Source: Rhizobium sp. CCGE531 (lineage in GTDB: Bacteria > Pseudomonadota > Alphaproteobacteria > Rhizobiales > Rhizobiaceae). From it: DNA of 64,000 nt. The notes under the pieces are model-generated. The model saw only the letters and a program-made list of their open reading frames with translations, made no database searches and was not told where the DNA came from. Positions 1 to 8,321 of this stretch are shown here, piece by piece. A program made the translations under genes and the position numbers. The stretch covers positions 1,713,001 to 1,777,000 of the forward strand of contig NZ_CP032684.1 in assembly GCF_003627795.1 (NCBI RefSeq), in the 5' to 3' direction. Each line of letters begins with the position of its first letter. Positions within the stretch are counted from its first letter, which is position 1.

Positions 1-1
1 G

Positions 2-424
2 ATCAAGCCGGGACACCGCGTTCTCGAAATTGGAACGGGGAGCGGTTTCACCGCCGCCGTCATGGGGCGAATCGTCGAGCGTGTTCTGACGATCGACCGC
101 TACAAGACACTGACCACATCGGCGCAGCAGCGCATGGATGCGCTCGGGCTGCGCAATGTCGTCATCCGTCAGGCGGATGGCAGCGCCGGTCTGCCGGGCG
201 AGGGCACCTTCGACCGTATCCTGGTCACCACCGCATTTCCGACCATGCCGCGCTTCTATGCCGAGCAGCTGGTATCGGGCGGATCGATGATCGCGCCGCT
301 GATGGTATCGGACGATATTTGCCGCCTTGTGCGGCTGACGAAGACCGGCAGCCGCTTCGAGCGCGAAGAGCTGTTCGATGTTCCCTATCAGCCCATCGTG
401 CCGATGCTCGCCTCTTATCTCTGA
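2..424 (+). CDS. pcm: Protein-L-isoaspartate O-methyltransferase, C-terminal part (partial)
   Basis: This is the C-terminal 140 residues of a SAM-dependent methyltransferase that repairs isoaspartyl residues in damaged proteins; the N-terminus lies before the window. The visible part opens with the SAM-binding glycine motif VLEIGTGSGF, followed by a Rossmann segment with an acidic residue (VLTIDRY) and the family-typical FDRILVTTAFP and GGSMIAPL stretches. The reading frame is open from base 2. No gene follows on this strand for about 170 bp, so it probably ends its transcription unit. Family assignment rests on these motifs; the related Pcm-like methyltransferases of unknown substrate remain an alternative. 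Confidence 0.85.
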   Translation: MKPGHRVLEIGTGSGFTAAVMGRIVERVLTIDRYKTLTTSAQQRMDALGLRNVVIRQADGSAGLPGEGTFDRILVTTAFPTMPRFYAEQLVSGGSMIAPLMVSDDICRLVRLTKTGSRFEREELFDVPYQPIVPMLASYL

Positions 425-593
425 GGCTCAATTCGCGATAATGCCTGTGAAACAAGGCGTCTCGGCGCTGTTCCGTCTTCTATGGTTAGCAATTCCTCAA
501 AAAAACACATGCCGCACCAGTGCTTTAACCGCATGGTAAGATTAACGCGCTTTAATCGACCCATAATCGGTTGCGTCTCAAGTGGGTCGAGTC
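425..593. other. Intergenic region between pcm and the LytM lipoprotein gene
   Basis: This short AT-richer gap contains TTAA-type half sites (TTAACC, TTAACG and TTTAATC between about 523 and 556). It presumably carries the promoter of the downstream lipoprotein gene. The spacing does not fit a clean CtrA box, so no operator is claimed. Confidence 0.4.
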
Positions 594-2282
594 ATGGGTT
601 TCAGTCTTTCTTCGAACTTCGGTAAATCGGCAGGGAAAGTCCTGGTGGCCATTCTTCTGGCGAGCACCGCGACGGCTTGTAGCTCAGATACGACCCGGTT
701 CAGCGGGCTCTTCAACAAGACGGACAATGTGACGACCGGTTCGATCAATCGGCGCAGCTTGAATGGTCCGAATGGCGATCCGGTGCCGCGCGCCGATGTC
801 GCCCAGGCCGGTGGTTACGGCCAGCAGGACTATTCGCAGCAGAGCGCACCGGTAGCGCAACCCTACCCGAACTCGCCGGCTCGCTATAATCCGTCCTATT
901 CCAGCGCGCGTGCATCCACCGCACCCGTTGCAATTCAGCGCACCGAACTTGCTCCTCCCGGCGCCTCCGGCAGCGCCGCTCGCCCCCGTGGTGGTTCGCG
1001 TGCCGAAACCGAGGCGCTTGCCCAGCCGTTCCCGGCATCGCACAACAATAACGGCTCGCGCGCAGCACCGGCTCTCGCACCCGATGCGATGTCGACCGGT
1101 ACGATCAAGACGGCGGCCGCGCCTGAAATGTCTCCGGGCTGGACCACTGTCAACGCGCCAAGCGTGACGCTGCGCCAGGGCGAAAGCGTCGCGCTTCTGT
1201 CGCGCCGCTACGGCGTTCCGGAAAAGGAAATTCTGCGCGCCAACGGCCTGCGTAGCGGTGCCGGCGCCCAGCCCGGCCAGCAGATCATCATCCCGACGAT
1301 GAATGGCGCTGGCGCCTCGAGCCCGGCCAAGATGGCTTCCGAAGCAACGGATCTTTCCAAGGGCGGCAAGATGCCGGCCCCGGCCAAGGCGCCGCAGCAG
1401 GAAGCCCTCGCACTGCCTTCCGGCAACCAGATGCGCGGCAAGTCCCAGGCCGGCCTTGCCGATCCCAATAAACTTGCCGCCGGCAATGGCAAGGGCCCGA
1501 CCCCGAAGGGCGCCTACGTCGTCAAGCCGGGTGATTCGCTGGCAAGAATTGCCAAGGAAAGCGGCGTCACCGTCGCCGAACTGAAGCGTGCGAACAATAT
1601 GCAGGCCGGCGACAGCATCCGGATCGGTCAGGCGCTGGCTCTGCCGCATGGCGCCGTTGCCGCAGACCCGGTCAAGACCGCTTCCATCGAGCCGCAGAAG
1701 GTTTCGGTGAAGCCCGGTGCCGCGCCGGTCGCAGCGCCGAAGCAGGCCGCCGCCGAACCGATCGCAAAGCAGGCCCCCAAGGCTGTCGCCCATGCGGATA
1801 CGGCAGCCGATGCCAAGCCGCAGGCGGTCGCCTCCGCTTCCCCGAGCCAGTCCATCAACGATGCCGCCAAGTCGGATGCGCAGGCCGATGCGCCGGAAGC
1901 AACCGGCATCGGCAAGTTTCGCTGGCCGGTTCGCGGTGCCGTGGTCGCCGGCTACGGCTCCAACGTCAACGGCAGCCGCAACGACGGTATCGACATTTCC
2001 GTTCCCGAGGGCACGCCCGTCAAGGCCGCCGAAAACGGTGTCGTCATCTATGCCGGCAACGGCCTGAAGGAGCTTGGCAACACGGTTCTGGTCCGTCACG
2101 ACGACGGTACGGTCACCGTCTACGGCCATGCCGACGCGCTCAGCGTTACCCGCGGCCAGAAGGTTCAGCGCGGCCAGACGCTGGCAACGTCCGGTATGAG
2201 CGGCAATGTCAGCCAGCCGCAGCTGCACTTCGAAGTCCGCAAGAATTCGGCTCCGGTCAACCCAATGACGTTCCTTGAATAG
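594..2282 (+). CDS. LysM/M23 lipoprotein, degenerate LytM factor (NlpD/DipM-like)
   Basis: This is a 562-residue envelope protein. Residues 1-30 form a lipoprotein signal (LLASTATAC), so it is probably anchored in a membrane by the Cys. A low-complexity Pro/Ala/Ser linker precedes two LysM domains (about residues 185-235 and 305-350), then a second linker and a C-terminal M23/LytM fold (about 435-562). Active M23 peptidases have an HxxxD motif and an HxH motif. Here the first reads NDGID, without the His, and the second reads QLHFE, with Gln replacing the first His. It is therefore likely a non-catalytic activator of cell-wall amidases during division, like NlpD, EnvC and DipM. ATG 594 is preferred over GTG 582 because the signal peptide starts there. 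A strong terminator follows. Confidence 0.85.
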   Translation: MGFSLSSNFGKSAGKVLVAILLASTATACSSDTTRFSGLFNKTDNVTTGSINRRSLNGPNGDPVPRADVAQAGGYGQQDYSQQSAPVAQPYPNSPARYNPSYSSARASTAPVAIQRTELAPPGASGSAARPRGGSRAETEALAQPFPASHNNNGSRAAPALAPDAMSTGTIKTAAAPEMSPGWTTVNAPSVTLRQGESVALLSRRYGVPEKEILRANGLRSGAGAQPGQQIIIPTMNGAGASSPAKMASEATDLSKGGKMPAPAKAPQQEALALPSGNQMRGKSQAGLADPNKLAAGNGKGPTPKGAYVVKPGDSLARIAKESGVTVAELKRANNMQAGDSIRIGQALALPHGAVAADPVKTASIEPQKVSVKPGAAPVAAPKQAAAEPIAKQAPKAVAHADTAADAKPQAVASASPSQSINDAAKSDAQADAPEATGIGKFRWPVRGAVVAGYGSNVNGSRNDGIDISVPEGTPVKAAENGVVIYAGNGLKELGNTVLVRHDDGTVTVYGHADALSVTRGQKVQRGQTLATSGMSGNVSQPQLHFEVRKNSAPVNPMTFLE

Positions 2283-2305
2283 GTAGTGCGTCTCAAGGAC
2301 TCTGC

Positions 2306-2333
2306 AAAAAGCCCGGTCAGTGCCGGGCTTTTT
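2306..2333. terminator. Bidirectional rho-independent terminator
   Basis: A perfect hairpin (AAAGCCCGG, loop about TCAGT, CCGGGCTTT) flanked by A and T runs lies between the convergent lipoprotein gene and the DUF815 ATPase gene. It can terminate both. Confidence 0.85.
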
Positions 2334-2360
2334 GTCGTTCATGGCCTGGTTGATTGAAGA

Positions 2361-3233
2361 TCAGTCCCGTTCCAGCACGATGCGCTGCCGCCCGGCGAGA
2401 TCCTGGATATATTGCCACGCGACGCGGCCGGAGCGGGCGCCGCGGGTCGTTGCCCATTCAAGCGCTTCGTGATGCATCTGGGCGCGATCGAGCTCGAGCT
2501 TGAAGTGGTCGGCATAGGCGTCGATCATCTGCAGGTAATCTTCCTGGCTGCACTTGTGGAAGCCGAGCCAAAGGCCGAAGCGGTCGGAGAGCGAAACCTT
2601 CTCCTCCACGGCCTCGGAGGGATTGATCGCCGTCGACTGTTCGTTCTCCATCATATGCCGCGGCAGGAGGTGGCGGCGATTTGACGTCGCGTAGAACAGC
2701 ACATTATCAGGCCGTCCCTCGACGCCGCCGTCCAGCGCCGCCTTGAGGGACTTGTAAGCTGTGTCGTCGTGATCGAAGGAGAGGTCGTCGCAGAAGATGA
2801 TGATGCGATGCGGTGCGGATTTCAGGATGTCGAGCAGCACCGGCAGCGACGAGATATCTTCGCGGTGCACTTCGATCAGCTTCAGCGAAATGCCGGTCGA
2901 GCGGCGCACGTCTTCATGCACGGCCTTGACGAGCGACGATTTGCCCATGCCGCGCGCGCCCCAGAGCAGGACGTTGTTGGCGGCAAAGCCGTCGGCGAAA
3001 CGCAAAGTGTTTTCATGCAGGATGTCGCGCACATGGTCGACGCCGCGAATGAGCGTGAGCGCCACGCGGTTCGGCCGCGGAACCGGCTGCAGATGGAGCC
3101 GGGCGGGAGCCCAGACGAAACAGTCGGCGGCATTCCAGTCGTTGACGGCCGGAGCCGGCCCGGCGAGGCGTTCGAGCGCGTCGGCGAGGCGGCGGACTTC
3201 GGCAAGGATCAGGGTGTTTTGATCTTCAGTCAC
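2361..3233 (-). CDS. DUF815 family AAA+ ATPase
   Basis: This 290-residue P-loop ATPase has a Walker A motif GARGMGKSS near residue 100, a Walker B motif IIIFCDDLSF near 155, and an Arg-rich C-terminal lid. These fit the DUF815/YcaJ-neighbour family of unknown cellular role common in Alphaproteobacteria. The start was set at GTG 3233 because AGGAGG lies 5 nt upstream; an upstream ATG at 3257 in the same frame has no comparable site. It is convergent with the LytM lipoprotein gene and divergent from yajC. Function beyond ATP-dependent remodelling cannot be read from the sequence. Confidence 0.8.
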   Translation of the reverse strand: MTEDQNTLILAEVRRLADALERLAGPAPAVNDWNAADCFVWAPARLHLQPVPRPNRVALTLIRGVDHVRDILHENTLRFADGFAANNVLLWGARGMGKSSLVKAVHEDVRRSTGISLKLIEVHREDISSLPVLLDILKSAPHRIIIFCDDLSFDHDDTAYKSLKAALDGGVEGRPDNVLFYATSNRRHLLPRHMMENEQSTAINPSEAVEEKVSLSDRFGLWLGFHKCSQEDYLQMIDAYADHFKLELDRAQMHHEALEWATTRGARSGRVAWQYIQDLAGRQRIVLERD

Positions 3234-3439
3234 CGTTTCCTCCTGAATATTGAACAAGAAAGTCGTAAAATGCGCGCGCTGTCTTGCCGGGTATCATGCT
3301 CCTTCGGGGGGTGAAAGGCTAACAGACCGGGAAAACGGTACGGTTGGCGGCTGTTTTTGTTGCAATCGTCATGCGCCTAACTATATTCCGGCCACCTGAC
3401 GCGGGCCCCGTTCCCGCTCGGAGTTCAAGGGAGTTTTCG

Positions 3440-3787
3440 ATGTTTATCACCAACGCATATGCGCAGAGCGCGACAGATTCGGCCGCGAGCGTCTTCGGCG
3501 GGTCCGGCTTTGAAATGATCATCCTGTTTGTGCCGCTGATGGTCGTTTGGTATTTCCTTCTTATTCGTCCGCAGCGCGCTCAGGCGAAGAAGCGTGACGA
3601 GATCCTGAAGAACATCCGTCGCGGCGATCAGATCGTTACCAGCGGCATCGTCGGCAAGGTCACCAAGGTCATCGACGAAAAGGAACTGGAAGTCGAAATC
3701 GCCGAAGGCGTGCGCATCCGCGTCGTCCGCAGCGCCATTTCGGAAGTTCGCGTCAAGGGTGAGCCGGTCAAGGCAGATGCCGCGTAA
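3440..3787 (+). CDS. yajC: Preprotein translocase accessory subunit YajC
   Basis: This 115-residue inner-membrane protein partners SecD and SecF in the Sec translocon. It has one N-terminal transmembrane helix (about residues 22-45, LFVPLMVVWYFLLIRPQ) ending in the family signature RPQRAQAKKRDE, then a small cytoplasmic domain (GDQIVTSGIVGKV). ATG 3440 is preferred over the in-frame 3344 start because it gives the family length and is preceded by GGGAG. It lies 159 bp upstream of secDF on the same strand, the usual gene order. Confidence 0.95.
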   Translation: MFITNAYAQSATDSAASVFGGSGFEMIILFVPLMVVWYFLLIRPQRAQAKKRDEILKNIRRGDQIVTSGIVGKVTKVIDEKELEVEIAEGVRIRVVRSAISEVRVKGEPVKADAA

Positions 3788-3946
3788 GGCACTTGGCTGA
3801 AGGCGACGCCCGTCGCCGCTTGCGCATCCTCGAAAATCGGCATCGACTTTCTTGAAGGATTGTGCACAAATTCAAGATGTTACTGCGCCCGTTGCATTTT
3901 CTTTTGAAAGCGGGGCGCGGTAGGGAAGCCCTAACTCGAGAGAACG

Positions 3947-6490
3947 ATGCTGCACGTCTCCTGGTGGAAGACCGCCCTGATCTGGTTCGTCGTTCTCTTG
4001 AGCGTGCTTCTGGCCGCTCCGAACCTGCTTGGCGAGCGCTCGCTTTCATCGCTGCCCGCATGGTGGGCACATCGAAAGGTCGAGCTCGGGCTCGACCTTC
4101 GCGGGGGCTCTCATCTCCTGTTGAGGATAGAGCGAGGCGATGTCGAGAAGGATCGCCTGGAAACCATTGTCGGCGATATCGCGACACGGTTGCGCACCGT
4201 CAATGTTGGCTATTCCGGCCTGACCGGCACCGGCCGCAAGATTCAGCTTCGCATCAATGATCCCGCACAGGTTCAAGCCGCTCTGACGGCATTGCAGCCG
4301 CTGACCACCGGATCCGACAAGCCGGCCGTCGCTCTGTCGCAGGGCGAAAACGGCACGATGACGCTCGATATCACCGACGCGGATATCGACCGCCATATAA
4401 CGTCGGCAATCGCCCGCTCGATCAGGGTCATCCGCGCCCGTATTGCGCAGCTTGGAGTAGGGGAGCCCCAGATCCGCAGGCAAGGCGCCGACCGCATTGT
4501 CGTGCAGGTGCCCGACCTCGCCGATGCGCAGCGGCTGAAGAACCTCCTCGGCCAACCCGCCAAGCTCAGCTTCCGCCTCGTCGATCCATCGATGACGGTC
4601 CAGGATGCGATGGATAATCACCCGCCCGCCGGATCCGATGTGCTGTTTTCCGAAGACGACCCGCCGGTCGGATATCTCGTGCAGAGGCAACCTCTGCTTT
4701 CGAATGTCGATTTTTCCGACGCGGTCTCTGTCACCAACGACCAGAGCGGTGAGGGTACGGTCTCCGTCAAGCTGACGCCGGAGGCCACCCGTCGCTTCGC
4801 GCAATCGACCGCAAGCAATCTCGGCAAGGTCATCGTCGTCGTTCTTGATGATCAGGTCATCTCCGCGGCTTCCCTGAAGACGATCATCGCCACTGGCGAG
4901 ATCGATGTTCCCGGAGATTTCACTGTTCAGGGCGCGCAGGATCTGACCGTCATGATCAAGAGCGGACCGCTGCCCGCGACGTTGACGACGGCCGAGGAAC
5001 GGACCATCCAACCGGGTCTTGGCGGCGAGACAGCACGCTATGGCGTGATAGCCTGCATCGCAGCCGCGGTCTTCGTCGCGGCCCTGATGATCGGCTTTTA
5101 TCGTCTGCTCGGTATCATCGCGACCATCGCGCTTCTCATTAATATCGTCATGGTGATCGCAGCCATGGGGCTGCTCGGCATCACGCTGACGCTTCCCGGC
5201 GTTGCCGCCATCGTCCTGATCATCGGCATCGGCCTGGATGCGCTGGTGCTGATCTACGAGCGGGTGCGCGAAGAGGAAAAGAAGACCCATCTGCTCGTCG
5301 ATGCGCTGCGCCATGGTTTCAACCGGGCAGCAGCAACGGTGGCGGATGCCAATCTGACCGTGTTTATCGTTGCGGCCATTCTCTTCTATGCGAGCACAGG
5401 CGCAGTGCGCGGCTTTGCCGCCACCCTCATGGTCGGCGTCTTCACCACCTTCTTCACCTCGTGCTTCGTTACCCGGTCGCTGGTAAACATGTGGATATCG
5501 CGCCGCAAGCCGCGCACGTTGCTGGTCGGCGTTCGGAGCGGCATTTTCGATAATGCCAATATCCGCTTCATGGGCATCCGCCGTTACACCTTCACGATAT
5601 CGGCGGCGCTGTCGGTCATCACGCTTGTCGCCTTCGCGACGCTCGGCATGCATCTCGGCATCGATTTCGCCGGCGGATCGATCATCGAGGTCCGCGCCAA
5701 GCAGGGTGTTGCCGATGCGGCGGATATTCAATCGCGCCTCGATGCCGTCATTCCAGGCGATGTGCGCGTCGAGCGGCTTGCCGATCGCCTCGGCGCCGTG
5801 ATTCGCGTCCATGCGCAGGAGGGCGGTGAAAATGCCGAGCAGTCCGCCGTATCCCTGGTGCGGGACGAATTGGGCAAGGATTATAATTTTTCCCGCGTGG
5901 AGGTCGTCGGTCCCGCCGTGTCGGGTGAAATCACGACGACTGCCTCCCTTGCCGTTTTGGCGGCGCTAGCAGCAATTCTCATCTACATATGGTTGCGTTT
6001 CGAATGGCAGTTTGCCGTCGGCGCAATCATCGCCACGCTGCATGACGTCATTCTGACGCTCGGCCTCTTCGTGCTGAGCGGCATGGAATTCAACATGACC
6101 GGCATCGCCGCGATCCTGACCATCGTCGGTTACTCGCTGAACGACACGGTTGTCGTCTACGACCGCATGCGCGAAAACCTGAAGCGCTATTCGCAGATGC
6201 CGCTGCCGATCCTGATCGACGCTTCCATCAATCAGACACTATCTCGTACCATTCTGACGTCCGCGACGACGCTCCTGGCGCTCTTCGCGCTCTACATCTT
6301 CGGCGGCGAGGTGATCCGTGCCTTCACCTTCGTACTGCTTTTCGGCGTCGCGGTCGGCACTTTTTCGTCGATTTATATTGCAGCGCCGGTGCTGATCCTG
6401 TTCAAGCTGCGGCCGGACAAGTTCCAGACCGGCGGCGAAAGCAATGGACCGGCGGCCGGCGATATCCAGTCAGGCAAACCAGCGGTGTGA
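3947..6490 (+). CDS. secDF: Protein translocase subunit SecDF (fused)
   Basis: This 847-residue fusion of SecD and SecF uses proton-motive force to pull exported proteins out of the SecYEG channel. The SecD half begins with TM1 and the motif LGLDLRGGSHL near residue 50, then the periplasmic P1 region, and five TMs that include the RND-like GIGLDALVLIYERVREE. The SecF half starts near 545 with its own TM and GIDFAGGS, and ends with the conserved VGYSLNDTVVVYDRMREN. Rhizobiales often carry a SecDF fusion. It forms a likely yajC-secDF operon; the next gene starts 5 bp later. Confidence 0.95.
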   Translation: MLHVSWWKTALIWFVVLLSVLLAAPNLLGERSLSSLPAWWAHRKVELGLDLRGGSHLLLRIERGDVEKDRLETIVGDIATRLRTVNVGYSGLTGTGRKIQLRINDPAQVQAALTALQPLTTGSDKPAVALSQGENGTMTLDITDADIDRHITSAIARSIRVIRARIAQLGVGEPQIRRQGADRIVVQVPDLADAQRLKNLLGQPAKLSFRLVDPSMTVQDAMDNHPPAGSDVLFSEDDPPVGYLVQRQPLLSNVDFSDAVSVTNDQSGEGTVSVKLTPEATRRFAQSTASNLGKVIVVVLDDQVISAASLKTIIATGEIDVPGDFTVQGAQDLTVMIKSGPLPATLTTAEERTIQPGLGGETARYGVIACIAAAVFVAALMIGFYRLLGIIATIALLINIVMVIAAMGLLGITLTLPGVAAIVLIIGIGLDALVLIYERVREEEKKTHLLVDALRHGFNRAAATVADANLTVFIVAAILFYASTGAVRGFAATLMVGVFTTFFTSCFVTRSLVNMWISRRKPRTLLVGVRSGIFDNANIRFMGIRRYTFTISAALSVITLVAFATLGMHLGIDFAGGSIIEVRAKQGVADAADIQSRLDAVIPGDVRVERLADRLGAVIRVHAQEGGENAEQSAVSLVRDELGKDYNFSRVEVVGPAVSGEITTTASLAVLAALAAILIYIWLRFEWQFAVGAIIATLHDVILTLGLFVLSGMEFNMTGIAAILTIVGYSLNDTVVVYDRMRENLKRYSQMPLPILIDASINQTLSRTILTSATTLLALFALYIFGGEVIRAFTFVLLFGVAVGTFSSIYIAAPVLILFKLRPDKFQTGGESNGPAAGDIQSGKPAV

Positions 6491-6494
6491 TATA

Positions 6495-6881
6495 GTGGCT
6501 AAAGGAATAGAAATCCGTAGCGCGCATTTTCCGGGGCGCGCACCGATCGACGCTTACGGCAATGGCGGCTTCCGCTTTGCCGACATGTCGCATCGCGGCT
6601 CGCTGCTTTGCCTGCCCTCGGGCATTTATGGATGGGATATGCTGCAGGGCGATGCGCTGACACCGGACCGCTTCCAGAAGGTGCTCGATGAAGCTGCCGA
6701 GATCGAAGTGCTGCTCGTTGGCACCGGTACGGAACTGCGGCCATTGCCTGCCGAGCTGAAGGCAGCCTTGCGCGCCAGGCAGATTTCGTCCGACCCGATG
6801 AGTACCGGCGCTGCCGTGCGCACCTTCAATATCATGCTGTCCGAGTCGCGAGCCGTGGCTGCGGCGCTGATTGCCGTTTGA
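6495..6881 (+). CDS. Mth938-like (DUF498) domain protein
   Basis: This 128-residue protein of the Mth938/NDUFAF3-like fold starts at GTG 6495, 5 bp after secDF. The characteristic stretches are YGNGGFRF, LCLPSGIYGW and the core EVLLVGTGTEL followed by STGAAVRTFNIM. Mitochondrial homologues assist complex I assembly; the bacterial role is not firmly established. The next gene encodes a short squalene/phytoene-synthase-like protein related to NDUFAF6, another complex I assembly factor. The pairing suggests a shared role in respiratory complex assembly, which is an inference from family names and adjacency only. Confidence 0.8.
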   Translation: MAKGIEIRSAHFPGRAPIDAYGNGGFRFADMSHRGSLLCLPSGIYGWDMLQGDALTPDRFQKVLDEAAEIEVLLVGTGTELRPLPAELKAALRARQISSDPMSTGAAVRTFNIMLSESRAVAAALIAV

Positions 6882-6898
6882 CCTCTGGATCCGTTCGC

Positions 6899-7759
6899 AT
6901 GACGACCAAAGCTGCGCTCCGTAGCAACCGGGACATATGCCTTGCAACGCTTCGCGACACCGATCGCGACCGCTATCTCGCCTGCCTGCTGGCGCCGGAA
7001 GAGAAGCGTCCGGCGCTTGCCGCGCTCTATGCCTTCAATGCCGAGCTGGCGCGCGTACGGGATCTCGTGCACGAACCGCTGCCCGGTGAAGTGCGCATGC
7101 AGTACTGGCGCGATCTTCTCGAAGGGCAGGCCCATGGCTCGAGCGAGGCCAATCCGCTTGCCGCCGAGCTCCTCACCGCGATCGAAGAGTACCGCCTGCC
7201 GCGCCAGACGCTGATCGACATGATCGATGCGCGCATTTTCGATCTCTACGACGATCCGATGGAAACGCGCGGCACTTTGGAAGGCTATGCCGGCGAGACG
7301 GCTTCGGCGCTGATCCAGCTGGCAAGCCTGGTCTTGTCGGCGGATGAGGCCAAGCGTTCCGCGGATGCCGCCGGTCATGCCGGTGTCGCACAAGCGATTG
7401 CCGGGCTGCTGCTGTTGATGCCGCTCCATCGTCATCGCGGCCAGCTTTACCTGCCGCTTGAGATTTTGACGGCAACGGGTCTCGATCGTGATTCCTTCCT
7501 TGCTGGCGAGGATAGACCGCGTATTTCAGCGGCGATCGAAGCATTTGCCGGCCTGGGCCGCGAGCATCTTGCCAAGGCGAGGGCGGCGGGAGCCATTTCG
7601 CCGGCAGTATTCCCGGCCTTTCTGCCCGTCACCCTGGCAGAACCGGTCTTGAAGCAGGCACCGAAGCTTGGCGCCGGTCTCTTCGATCGATCCCTGGCAT
7701 TGCCGCAATGGCGCCGGCAGATGCGCATGGCGACGGCGTCGATTACAAAGAAAATCTAA
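6899..7759 (+). CDS. Squalene/phytoene synthase family protein (NDUFAF6-like)
   Basis: This 286-residue all-alpha protein has similarity to squalene/phytoene synthases (AALYAFNAELARVRD, MQYWRDLLEG, then DLYDDPMETRGTLEGYAGET). The first canonical Asp-rich DxxxD motif of true prenyl synthases is not visible, so catalytic isoprenoid synthesis is doubtful and an NDUFAF6-like assembly role is more likely. The start is ATG 6899, 17 bp after the Mth938-like gene and probably in the same transcript; an upstream in-frame start at 6878 would overlap that gene. Confidence 0.75.
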   Translation: MTTKAALRSNRDICLATLRDTDRDRYLACLLAPEEKRPALAALYAFNAELARVRDLVHEPLPGEVRMQYWRDLLEGQAHGSSEANPLAAELLTAIEEYRLPRQTLIDMIDARIFDLYDDPMETRGTLEGYAGETASALIQLASLVLSADEAKRSADAAGHAGVAQAIAGLLLLMPLHRHRGQLYLPLEILTATGLDRDSFLAGEDRPRISAAIEAFAGLGREHLAKARAAGAISPAVFPAFLPVTLAEPVLKQAPKLGAGLFDRSLALPQWRRQMRMATASITKKI

Positions 7760-7837
7760 AATACGCCAAGCTCGCGCAAGTCTCGGCCTGTATGGAGAGG
7801 GCTGGGCACTTGAATTTGCATTTCCGGGGGAGTTGCC

Positions 7838-8299
7838 ATGGGTATTGTCGTCTGGTGCATATTGTTCGCCATCGTCATCTTCATTGCCTATTACGCGACG
7901 CGCATGGCGTCACAGAACAAGGAAGACGGCCTGCACGATACCGGCCTCGCCATTCTGGAATTCGGCCGCGCCTTTCCGACCGAGGCGATACGCCAGCTGC
8001 AGACGACGACCGACGGACAAGCGGTCTTCGTGCGGCTGCATGACGACAAAGCGGGCTTCATGCGCAATGTGCGCAATCACTTCAGCGTCCATTTGTTCGA
8101 GCCCGGCCGGGCGCATGCCAAGATCTCGGCAACCGGTCGCGGCTTGACCGTCGATTTTCTGGATGCGCCCCACCATAACGGCACGTTCGAATTCAAGACG
8201 CCCGCCGAAGCCGCTGAGGTCTCGCTCTGGCTGCTCGGCAATTACGTTGCCGGTGAAGACACCAAGCTGCAGGAGCAGGCATCGCCGGCCAAGGCTTGA
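7838..8299 (+). CDS. Small single-pass membrane protein of unknown function
   Basis: This 153-residue protein has one N-terminal transmembrane helix (about residues 3-24) followed by a soluble domain that starts after a charged stretch (QNKEDG). A good ribosome-binding site (GGGGAG) precedes ATG 7838. No catalytic motif is recognisable. It is conserved-looking, coding-biased and transcribed with the upstream gene or alone, and it is convergent with trmFO 22 bp away. Confidence 0.7.
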   Translation: MGIVVWCILFAIVIFIAYYATRMASQNKEDGLHDTGLAILEFGRAFPTEAIRQLQTTTDGQAVFVRLHDDKAGFMRNVRNHFSVHLFEPGRAHAKISATGRGLTVDFLDAPHHNGTFEFKTPAEAAEVSLWLLGNYVAGEDTKLQEQASPAKA

Positions 8300-8321
8300 A
8301 AATCCCGAAAGTTCGAGACGG

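Noticed and set aside
520..560. CtrA-box-like TTAA repeats before the lipoprotein gene
   Set aside because: The spacing between TTAA half sites (6 or 13 bp) does not match the TTAA-N7-TTAA consensus.
684..2342. Long minus-strand open frame of 552 codons opposite the LytM lipoprotein gene
   Set aside because: Translation is low-complexity Arg/Gly/Ala-rich with no family content; it mirrors the codon bias of the plus-strand gene.
4046..5812. 588-codon minus-strand frame inside secDF
   Set aside because: It is the antisense of a clear SecDF gene, with a His/Asp/Arg-rich shadow translation.
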